A program made the translations under genes and the position numbers. From Schoenoplectus triqueter (lineage: Eukaryota; Streptophyta; Magnoliopsida; Poales; Cyperaceae), in assembly GCA_964058805.1 (NCBI GenBank), contig CAXKVV010001967.1, forward strand, positions 1 to 29,119: a DNA stretch of 29,119 nt, given 5' to 3'. Shown piece after piece: positions 21,256 through 29,119 of the stretch (its first letter is position 1; each line of letters begins with the position of its first letter). The notes below the pieces were generated by a model. It saw nothing but the letters and a program-made list of their open reading frames with translations. It had not been told where the DNA came from and ran no database searches.

Positions 21256-24200
21256 TTATCTCAAAAATTTGGAATTTGTAATGGAAAGAGACAACACTAA
21301 GCTCAAAATCAAGGAGAGATGTCTAAATGTGATAGAACCAGCACTGTTGGCCTTCTGATTTGCACTGCTATCGGTGCTTGAGATGCCTTGTAGCTTGCTG
21401 AAAAAAAAAATCCAAATAATATAAAAATAGGAAGCTATGAGAAAATTAAAATAATACAAGATTTGTTAGTCCTATGGCAGCCAAGGGGAAATATTAGCAA
21501 CAGATTGTCAATTGGGCTATCATCTCTGCAATGAATCAGGCACAATTAGTCTTTAGTTTTGGGCTCCATGGATAGTGTTCAAGATAAAAAGAAAAAAAAA
21601 CTTTATTAAGGGATTTATGATAGCTGATTGCACAAATGGATAATTAGGCTTTACTTTTGGGCCTCATGGGTTGGGCTTGAGAATAGCTTAAAGGCCCAAT
21701 GCCAAACAAATAAATTTATTTTAAATCCATGACAGACTGGGTAAATCCTGCCTTCGTCGATGTAATTTTATTTCCTTTTCCTTTATTTGGATATATGGGC
21801 AAATCGAACCAACACTAGGTGATGTTATTGATAAACAATAATGCAGCATGTGCAAGATATTTTTAATTTGGAAAATTAAAATTTTATGCAAATTTAATAA
21901 ACTTTTGCGAGATGTGAGGCATAATTTACAATCTTTTTTAAAAATAAAAAAGTAAATTTTTTTTTTTGTATATTCTAACATGATTGTACCGGTTTTTACA
22001 TAGAGTAGTAACACCTGAGCTTTTTTTTTTTCAAGCCAGCAAGTGGCCCAGAAAAGAACTCCATGGTCTGAAAAAAAGCTCGGACCAAATGTTTTTTTTA
22101 ACAAAAATGATGTGATACTTAGGTGAAAAAATAATACTTGAGCAGAGTTTTTTTTTAGTCCAAGAAAAATATTTGGACCATGCTATATTATGGAAAAATG
22201 AGCGCAATACTCCTAGATGATGCGAAAGTTTTTTTTTTAATTTTTTAATTTTTTTAAAAAATATTGCAGAATTTACCTTCCAGGAAAGACGCAGCTTCCA
22301 TGACCTACAAAAAAGGAGGGGGAATTTATTAAGATATCTTTTTTAATCATACAATTTTACAACTCACTGTGTGAAAGAAATAAAGCCAACAAAATCTTGC
22401 TAAAAGCTTCTAACAAGTACGACAATGCCAAAAGTGTAAAAACGAAAAACAATAATAGCTCTCTCTAGTGGGGGGGGGGGGCAGCAATCACAAATAAAAA
22501 CTAAGAAGACATGGCCTACTTCATGAAAAGAAGAAAAGGAAAAAAAATGTATGCAACATGAACCGCACCACAGAATGTTTTATTCTCTTCTGATCTTCTC
22601 CGTGTAACTACATACACCTACCAATCCATTGAAATTCTGAAAGACTGAAACTGATCTTTCAACTAATTTGCACAGTGAATTCAAACAGAAATGATTGATG
22701 CAGAGGCCAAAGAATAACCCCTATTTCCAATAAGATTTTAGATATCCGGACAAATGTACTCAAACTTTACCAACATTCTCAGATCTATCACAGCAATATA
22801 TATATATATATATATATATATTATCATGAAAGACATCTAAATATGATGTGGCAAAAAAACTATACCAAGAATCTCCACAGTGATAAATGGGATAATTTTT
22901 TAGTGAAAAAATATAAACCATTTAATCAAAATCCGTAAATTTTTATTGAAGAACTTTGAAAATAAATCCGAATTTGAAACTCTGACAGTGATTCTAATAT
23001 CACAAGTACACTGATTGTTTTAAAAAAAAAATCAGTTGTTATTTTTCAGACTCCAGTCTCTTTTTTTTTAAAAAAAAATTAAGATATTTAAATTTAAATT
23101 CAGATTTGTTAATTCAGTCGGTTTTCATTTCCAAATCCAAGCTCACAAATTTTTGTAATATAGAGAGCCTAGAGGCCCCAAACTGCCAAACATCATGTCA
23201 CTAATGCGACACATAAGACTATTGAGATCGTTTCCACGGAGGAACCATAAGCAAAAAAAAAAGTCTTTTTCTAATTTCCAATCAAAAGTGAAATGATATA
23301 AAAGATGCAGCCGACAAAAACAAATCAGATGCAGAAATTTCAGCCCCTTTCCTTCTCGTACTATTCCCTCTATTTCATAAATCTGTTCTAGTTTCTAACA
23401 TCCCTTTGAGGCATTCAAATTAGGCTTTACTAATTGCGACAAACTAAAGTAGCCCCGGGGTGTGAATTGACCTGACAGTAAATTATTGCAAATCATGAAA
23501 TAGCATCCCATTCCAGATAATTCTGACAGGAACCAAGCAACAACATTCTCGTGAGTTCCACTAGCAAAAAATATTGTACAAATACTGCTATTGGTGGACC
23601 AACTTTGCGTGTTTCCTCAAAACACAAACACCTCTCCATTTAGGTCCTTCACTGTACATTTTTTAATTACTGGACAAATCCAGTTACCAGGACTGGAGAT
23701 CATTGAATTGAACCTATTTATTATCATCGTGAAAACTTTACAAGATACACGGGCGTCCCAGCCAAATACAGCTCAGCGTTCTCTCAACTCTCAAGTACGT
23801 TCATACGCAGGTGGCCGGTCCCACCCGTCCCTCTGGATACCTTATCACTATTTCTATGAACTTTTTGTGTAGCGGGTTATATTTTTTTAAGAAATGATGA
23901 ATCCCACACCGGTACAGTGCCCCACTTACAGATGAAACAGAGAAATCTGGTCTTTTCTTAAATTGCTATCGAAAGCAACTGTTCTCCTAAGTCATGTCCT
24001 ACCCCCTTTCCCTTTCCATCAATGGCGGAGCAAAGTTTTTTTAAGTTTGAACTCAGTTATAACATAACAGCAAAATAAATTTATTCTTTTATATTTTACT
24101 CAATCAAGCTAATAAATCCGAACATCATATAATATTATATGCTAATATTTATAGTTCAATATCAAAAAATTCAAAGAAAAATAATATATTTAAAATTAAA

Positions 24201-26715
24201 TCTGGACTTGTCCTATTGTAGGTCTGCCATGCTTTCCATAACATACCAAAGCGAAATTTAAATATGGAATTTCATGTCGATACCAGGTCCCTATTTTAGT
24301 ACAAGTGAAGATTAATTTTGCATTGTTTGTATATGATCCATCAGATAGTACAAAATTAGATTGTAGTATTTTTTCTCCCTTCTAACAAAAGGCCAATTTG
24401 CCCATGTGGTATAAAACAAATTGTAGATCATAATCCATTGTGCACTTTTGACATGTTTCTCACCAAACATCTGATTTAAAAGGTTATCCCAAAATTAAGA
24501 AAAATAGAAAGTACAATATTCTGATGGATGTTGAACTATAGATATTGGTATATTAGGTACCATTTCACCATGTTTCTGTTAAAATCATCCTTAATATGAT
24601 ATTTCCTTATTTTTTTAACTAACAATTTGAAAACCCAAACCAAGTAAGAATCTGATATAAAAAAAAAGAATCCAGGAGATTGCAAAATTACTAAAATTCA
24701 AAAAAAAGAAAAGAAGATAAAGAAACTAACTTGGATCAGTAGTTGTAACCATGCCGGCACCTTGAAAATAGCACGAACCCGACCCTCGACCTTGCATTTG
24801 ATAATAGCTATCAAATGCATAAGAAGCATGGCTCCTTACATCATTTGGGTCGTAGCAGTTCTCTCCAGGCTGTATTTCTGAGCAGTTTGCTTGGCCTGGC
24901 CCACATGCCCAGTCAAGTGCAGCCTTATATAAGGGTAAACTGTGAGTTAATTTCTATTTGGTATTAGATTAAATGGTCCAGTTGTAATGATTTCATTGTT
25001 GAAAGGGCTTTCATTCAAATTTCACCGCGTAGCAATTTCATTATGTTTCCCAATTAAGATCTCTCCATATGATGACATGTAAAGATAAATCAACTGTTAG
25101 AGTAAAACAATGATCGGATCTAAATTTTACAGAGCCTTCCTCAATCAACTTGAGGTTTGTAACGATTAAGAGGTTGGATCCAATCAGGTATTGAATAATG
25201 ATTGTACTGAGTTAGGAGAATTACTCTTTCTTTTGGCATGATAGATTTATACAAATTGTGACACAAACATAGAAGAAACAAGGTAGAAACTTGTAATGAA
25301 ATAACCACAATCATATCCACAGAACCTTATGTTCCATTTGGTAGAACATTCCATATCCATAATGCAGATGGCATGCCACCTTACCAGGTCAGGTAGAATG
25401 GCCTAACCTTTTGAAAGAGCCAACCTTTTATTAAATTATTGAGATTACCTGCACTGCTTTGATATCTGCATTATCTGAAGCCACGCAAAATGTCCGATTA
25501 GTAGTGTCATTTGCCAAGAACCCTTTGGTACCCGAAACATGCAACAAATAAACTGGTGTACCATTGCCATAGAAAAGTCCCCAATTTGCCTCTGATATGG
25601 GTCCTGGTCTTAAATCCTCATTAAACAGCTCATACACATACACACTAGAAGTGAATTCTGGGTATGATGGTGTACCAGTGTGTTCTAGTATGTGCTTTAT
25701 CAGGTTTGAATTGTATGTATCAGCATTGTCTTTTGTCGCATATGGTTCTACACTATGATCACCATATGAAGGCCATCCTGTCTCAGTGACAAGAACCTGT
25801 ATGCCAGTAAAATTCAGGTCCTTCATTGAAAAGTGCACTGCATCAATCATGGCGTCATACACATTTGTGTAGTGTAACAACGTGTTGGTATCAACCATTT
25901 CCAGTGATGGTGGCAAGGGTTTGAAGAGAGAATTGTCTAAGGGAACAACACCCTTGCTCTGCATGAAAGCGTAGTAAGGATACAAATTCACCATCAGAGG
26001 TGAAGATGTGTTAGATAGAAAGCTCAACAGGGGGACGATAAAAGATTGAGTAAATGAATTATTGAAAAGTGCTTGAGAAGGCGGGAAAGGGTCCTGGACT
26101 AGTGAGAAGGGGAGAGGCGTTGAAACAGGAATCGACAAATTATTTGACAAAACTGCATTACGCAATGATTGCAATGCCGGTAGAAGAACAGGCAAGGCCG
26201 AGGGAAGAGAGGTCGGCACCTCATCACCCACTGCAATTCCAGAAATCTCTGTTGAAGGAATATATGGCACAATTCGGCGTGTAACCCAGGCTGAAGCAGT
26301 GTCGTTTGACGAACCGAGAGCAATTAGCTCATTGTTTGGCACGCCAACTAATACTTTAATGCCAGTGTTGGCGAGAGCAGAGAGGAGGGATGCATCGGCA
26401 TCGTAGATGCGCACATGTGTGATTTGCTGGGATTTGAGGAAGGAGACCATGTCAGTTGGAGAGAGGAGGTTGGAGACCGAGGTGCCGATTGTTACACCAA
26501 TGAATGGAACTTCATTTTGAGCTGTTAAAGCGCACAACTGAGTCAAAATGGAGGAAAGAAGAGAGAGGAAGGGGGGAATTGAGGGAAAGAGAGAATGCAA
26601 GCTTACCAGAAAGGGAAGGTAGAGGGTAAAGGGATAAGAAAAGGTGGAATAAGAGGAGGAATATCGGGTGAATAGAGGAATAGGTGCTGATGCTTATGCC
26701 CGTGACTCTTCCCAT
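21256..26715 (-). CDS. GPI-anchored GH17 endo-1,3-beta-glucosidase with X8/CBM43 module
   Basis: Five coding exons join in frame: 26715-26607, 26521-25449, 24923-24731, 22304-22277 and 21397-21256 (1545 nt, 514 aa); all introns are GT-AG. A hydrophobic signal peptide (IFLLLFHLFLSLYPLPSLS) leads to AQNEVPFIGV, the GH17 start. GH17 motifs follow: HVRIYDADASLLSALANTGI, AVGDEVP with the proton donor Glu137, LMVNLYPYYAFMQS, ANTLLHYTNV-like TNTLLHYTNVYDAMIDA, and VTETGWPSYG with nucleophile Glu283. The CBM43 starts near Cys382 (TFCVA), continues AALDWACGPG, PGENCYDPN, RSHASYAFDSYYQ, GSGSCYF and ends HGSCVFPG, giving six Cys for three disulfides. The tail has small residues (NSAGS) and LSLILSLVLSLSI, a GPI signal. 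It should hydrolyse callose at the cell surface or plasmodesmata (family knowledge). Introns 1 to 4 are 85, 525, 2426 and 879 nt. Exon 4 is only 28 nt. Confidence 0.95.
21546..21681. repeat. Diverged direct duplication in intron 4 of the glucanase gene
   Basis: About 40 bp around AATTAGTCTTTAGTTTTGGG (21546 on) recurs as AATTAGGCTTTACTTTTGGG (about 21640 on), each followed by a C(T/C)(C/T)CATGG and a GTTC/GCTTGAGA-like block. The copies lie about 95 bp apart. Confidence 0.5.
22277..22304 (-). other. 28-nt microexon (exon 4) of the glucanase gene
   Basis: Flanked by TTTTTTGTAG on its 5' side and GTAAATTC on its 3' side (minus strand). It completes the split Ser codon from exon 3, encodes HGSCVFPG and leaves AG, which joins C of exon 5 to give Ser. 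It supplies the sixth CBM43 cysteine, so skipping it would break the frame and remove the last disulfide and the GPI signal. Confidence 0.85.
22470..22481. repeat. G12 homopolymer
   Basis: Twelve consecutive G on the plus strand (C on the sense strand of the glucanase intron). Exact length may be a sequencing artefact. Confidence 0.8.
22796..22821. repeat. (AT)n microsatellite
   Basis: About 13 AT units inside intron 3 of the glucanase gene. Confidence 0.9.
24020..24231. mobile_element. Small hAT-like MITE inside glucanase intron 3
   Basis: Left end CAATGGCGGAGCAAAG and reverse-complemented right end CATGGCAGACCTACAA share a short imperfect inverted repeat. The flanks CTTTCCAT at 24012-24019 and 24232-24239 are a perfect 8-bp target duplication. 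The interior is AT-rich and non-coding. The GGCGGA end and 8-bp duplication resemble the element at 13207-13386. Confidence 0.65.
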
Positions 26716-26931
26716 GGAGATGGCGAAGAGCTCTCTTTTTGGTGAGAGAAGGAGAGTGTGAGTTAAAGAGTGGGAGGGAGAAAGGTCTCTTTTGCTAGCG
26801 CGTGCACAATAGAAGATGGTGGGAGAATTGTGTTGTTTCTTTGCTTTTGGAAAGGACCCACCTTCTTTGTTTGTTTGTGTTCGTCTCCAGTTCAACAAAA
26901 TGGAGAATCCAATGTATAACACTTGTAATTT
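26716..26931 (-). promoter_or_regulatory. 5' UTR and proximal promoter region of the glucanase gene
   Basis: Immediately upstream of the start codon the sense strand is CT-rich (CTCTCCTTCTCTCACC around 26743-26758), typical of plant 5' UTRs. No clear TATA box was found; the nearest is GTTATACATT at about 26911-26920. The foldback element at 26932 marks a hard limit to the conserved proximal promoter. Confidence 0.4.
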
Positions 26932-27514
26932 GGATTTTTTTTTCACAAATTATCGGGTTCACAAACTTATTAACACTAACGAGTAAAAAGATAAATTACT
27001 TACAAAAATGATCAAATAAAATGTGCAACTTCAATTTGCGTCTTTCAAATAATATTTTTCATGTCCAACACTTAATTGCATCAAACTCACATTAAATAAC
27101 GTAACTTTAATTTATATCCTTTAATTTAAATTTAAAGAACGTGACTTCAACTTACGTTCTTCAACTAAATTACATATAATTTTATGTTATATATCCGATT
27201 GAAAAAAAATGAAGGATGTTCTTTGAATTGTGCCTAACTTTATTGAACAACACAAGTTAAAGTCTCATATTTTTAAATTTAAACTGAATGACATGAATTA
27301 AGCTTATGCCTTTTAATTTAGCTTTTAATTTGGGTTTAACACTGCCGGGTAGAAAAAAGTGATTTGAAGGACACTAATCCACATTGCGCCCTTTTTCTTA
27401 GTCATCTGTGTAAATAATTTATCTCTTCAATAATTAGTTAATTAGTGTTAATAATTTTATGAGCCCATCATTCTAACAAATTTATGAGCCCGTCATTCGT
27501 GAAAAAAAATATCG
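26932..27514. mobile_element. Foldback element with degenerate 27-bp palindromic modules
   Basis: The left end GGATTTTTTTTTCACAAATT pairs with the right end, reverse-complemented CGATATTTTTTTTCACGAAT. The inverted repeats continue inward over about 80 bp (TTATTAACACTAA and GATAAATTA(C/T)TTACA occur in both arms). The flanks carry a perfect 8-bp duplication TGTAATTT at 26924-26931 and 27515-27522. The interior has 13+1+13-bp palindrome-like units at 27019-27045, 27095-27121 and 27135-27161, the last being AAGAACGTGACTT, C, AACTTACGTTCTT. The right arm contains an extra copy of TTTATGAGCCC(A/G)TCATTC. It is non-coding and older than its relative at 28045. Confidence 0.75.
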
Positions 27515-27522
27515 TGTAATTT

Positions 27523-28036
27523 CAGAATCGTACGTGACATGTTTAACCTTTAACCAATCCAAGTAAATAAACTTCTATTGTCAGTAAAACAATAATAATA
27601 ACAGTTATTCTTTTCACTCAAGATCTCTAAACAGACCATGTATATGTATTATTTGTATAGAACACCCGAAATAGCGATTTAAACTCTTGAAATGTCTGAA
27701 CAAATAAATAAGAGAAAAAATATTTGGAAGATATCATCGATAATATCAATGTTGATAAATTATTCAAATTAAATGACTTATTATAAATTCATAATAACGA
27801 CTTAACCATGCAACTTAATTTGTACAGTATTTTTTGAATTTGAAATATTACAATTCTGAATAATAACTCATTTAAGTTTAATAACATACCACTATACAAA
27901 ATAAATTACATAATCAAATCATTATATAAATAATAGCTCATTTAACATGATTAATAAATTTAGTGAGTTAATAATCTCATTATTGAATCAATGGAGATGC
28001 ACTCTTAAGAGAACTGGAGAGGAAAAATATTCTTGG
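27523..28036. other. AT-rich spacer between the two foldback elements
   Basis: No exon, RNA gene or repeat that I can support. Confidence 0.4.
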
Positions 28037-28044
28037 AACATTAC

Positions 28045-28380
28045 GGAGTTTTTACTTAAAGAGTCTAATAATCAATGTTATCTACAGAACCGGCCTTAGA
28101 GCAAAGTTATTTTCACAAACGGTCTAACTAAGGGCGTGAGTTTAAATCTCCATTTTACCTGCCCGAACACTGCCCAAAGACTTAAAGGGCGTGAGTTCAA
28201 CTCACGTCCTTTGGGTCATTTTGCTCTCTTTTGTTTGGGTAGCAGGCGGGCAGAGAAAATAACGTTTTAAGGGCGTGAGTTAAACTCACGCCCTTTGTTA
28301 GGCCGTTTGTGAAAATAAATTTGCTCTTAGACCGTTTCTGTAGTTAAGATTTGTTTTTGGGCCGTTTAAGTAAAAAATCC
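28045..28380. mobile_element. Foldback element with 27-bp GGGCGTGAGTT palindromic modules
   Basis: The left end GGAGTTTTTACTTAAA pairs with the right end, reverse-complemented GGATTTTTTACTTAAACGG. The arms keep matching inward (CTACAGAA, AGAGCAAA, TTATTTTCACAAACGG). A perfect 8-bp target duplication AACATTAC lies at 28037-28044 and 28381-28388. Inside are three copies of a palindromic unit: a half-decayed one from 28130 (AAGGGCGTGAGTT intact), one at 28185-28211, and one at 28269-28295 that is perfectly palindromic as AAGGGCGTGAGTT, A, AACTCACGCCCTT. No coding capacity. Transcripts would fold into a long hairpin. Confidence 0.8.
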
Positions 28381-28388
28381 AACATTAC

Positions 28389-28754
28389 CCGAGCAAAGTC
28401 ATGTGGATTAATGAGGTTTAATATGACAAAAAATCGACTTTTTAATGTTAGTTAAGAAAATATGGATTCGATACGTGCTTTATTTTGTTAATGCTGACAA
28501 GTGGTAGGTATATTATGTTAACTTTTCAAAATGGAACATTGACAAACTTGGTTTGTCTAGATTTGCATACCATGTCGTTCATCTAACATTGCCAAGTTTA
28601 ACTGTAGATTTAATGCGAGTTTAATTGGGCCAGTCTCCATTTGCACAGAACACTGGAGATATCAGCTAACATATTTCTCTATTATTATGCCTAATATAAA
28701 AAATGAAACCATGTACATATTAGCAAATTAACTTACAGAGACCAATAAGAAAAT
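28389..28754. other. 3' flank of the methionine aminopeptidase gene
   Basis: AT-rich sequence downstream of the minus-strand stop codon at 28757-28755; it should contain the 3' UTR. No clear poly(A) signal could be singled out. Confidence 0.35.
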
Positions 28755-29119
28755 TTAGAGCTTTGTCAACACCTCAACGCCAGTTTTTGTGATCAATACA
28801 GTATGTTCAAATTTGGCAGCTCGGCTGCTGTCAGACGTGAGAGTTGTCCAGCCATCTTCCCAGGTAACACACTCGGTACTCCCCATTGTCAGAGTAGGAC
28901 CTAAAATAGAATGAACACAGATCTTGATTAAAATCAAATTATTGTTGAGCTTCTAGTTAAAAATTTTCATCATTCATCATTCTAAAGCCGATATGATAAT
29001 GCAGTACAATACTGCACAAAAAAACTTTGATTATTAATTGCATAAATTGAAAATGAATATTTATACTAATGCATACCAATAGTGAAAGTCTGGCCTTCAA
29101 GCATGCGTCCAGGCTTGTC
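28755..29119 (-). CDS. Type I methionine aminopeptidase, organellar type (3' end only)
   Basis: Two exons at the 3' end of a gene that continues beyond the right edge: 29119-29077 (partial) and 28900-28755, separated by a GT-AG intron. They encode DKPGRMLEGQTFTI, then PTLTMGSTECVTWEDGWTTL, TSDSSRAAKFEHTVLITKTG and VEVLTKL with TAA at 28757-28755. This is the C-terminal part of the type I Met aminopeptidase (pita-bread M24 fold), which removes the initiator Met; the sequence resembles the plant MAP1B/C/D organellar group. The FEHT motif contains one of the five metal ligands (E. coli Glu235). A second ligand, Glu204 in TIEP, should lie at the exon junction. The GT-AG splice gives Gly there, an oddity discussed in the findings. 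The two His/Asp ligand regions and the targeting peptide are outside the window. Confidence 0.85.

Larger units (their letters stand above)
22305..24730 (-). other. Intron 3 of the glucanase gene (2426 nt)
   Basis: The longest intron of the gene. It holds a (TA)n repeat (22796-22821), a G12 run (22470-22481), a 212-bp MITE (24020-24231) and a less AT-rich patch near 23740-23860 that I cannot assign. No additional coding exon is needed or seen. Confidence 0.7.

Noticed and set aside
21721..22104. 127-codon minus-strand frame in glucanase intron 4
   Set aside because: It lies between exons 4 and 5 of a gene that splices cleanly without it; Lys/Phe/Leu-rich with no domain.
23591..23872. 93-codon plus-strand frame within glucanase intron 3
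   Set aside because: Antisense to the intron, with no recognisable domain or start context. The less AT-rich patch remains unexplained.
28130..28295. Spaced GGGCGTGAGTT repeats as a CRISPR-like or satellite array
   Set aside because: Only three irregularly spaced copies inside a transposon with its own target duplication, in a plant genome.
1..29119. tRNA, rRNA or other structural RNA genes
   Set aside because: Scanned by eye for tRNA A and B box patterns and T-loops on both strands; none convincing. A covariance-model search would be decisive.

Overview
This window is nuclear DNA of a flowering plant, probably a dicot. It is AT-rich, the genes are split by GT-AG introns, and long intergenic stretches are full of small non-autonomous transposons. 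All four genes recognised lie on the minus strand, so transcription runs from right to left. The species cannot be named from the sequence.

Layout, left to right: (1) 1176-3082, a 3-exon gene for a stand-alone LON substrate-binding-domain protein of 280 aa, probably plastid-targeted. (2) 3083-8879, intergenic DNA with a nested pair of MULE-like elements (5060-6396 containing 5226-6052), a Copia-type solo LTR (6799-7405) and a 620-bp element with a perfect 9-bp target duplication (7955-8574). (3) 8880-11524, a complete 6-exon gene for plastidial 5'-adenylylsulfate reductase (464 aa), the key reductive step of sulfate assimilation. (4) 11525-21255, about 9.7 kb without a recognisable gene, holding a GGCGGA-ended MITE, a 388-bp foldback element, a TATCCG-rich element, a Helitron 3' end, a GGGTCGGG-rich element and several microsatellites. 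(5) 21256-26715, a 5-exon gene for a secreted, probably GPI-anchored GH17 beta-1,3-glucanase with a C-terminal X8/CBM43 module (514 aa), including a 28-nt microexon. (6) 26932-28380, two related foldback elements built from 27-bp palindromic modules. (7) 28755 to the right edge, the last two exons of a type I methionine aminopeptidase, whose 5' part lies outside the window.

The four genes are unrelated housekeeping or cell-wall functions (plastid proteostasis, sulfur assimilation, callose turnover, organellar N-terminal Met removal) and show no sign of being a cluster. All exon junctions were read by eye from GT/AG sites, phase and family continuity, and each complete gene gives an uninterrupted frame. 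The most interesting non-genic signal is the pair of foldback elements at 26932-27514 and 28045-28380. They share terminal GGA(T/G)TTTTT, 8-bp target duplications and an unusual 13+1+13-bp palindromic unit. The most interesting coding anomaly is the apparent loss of a metal-ligand glutamate at the last splice junction of the methionine aminopeptidase.
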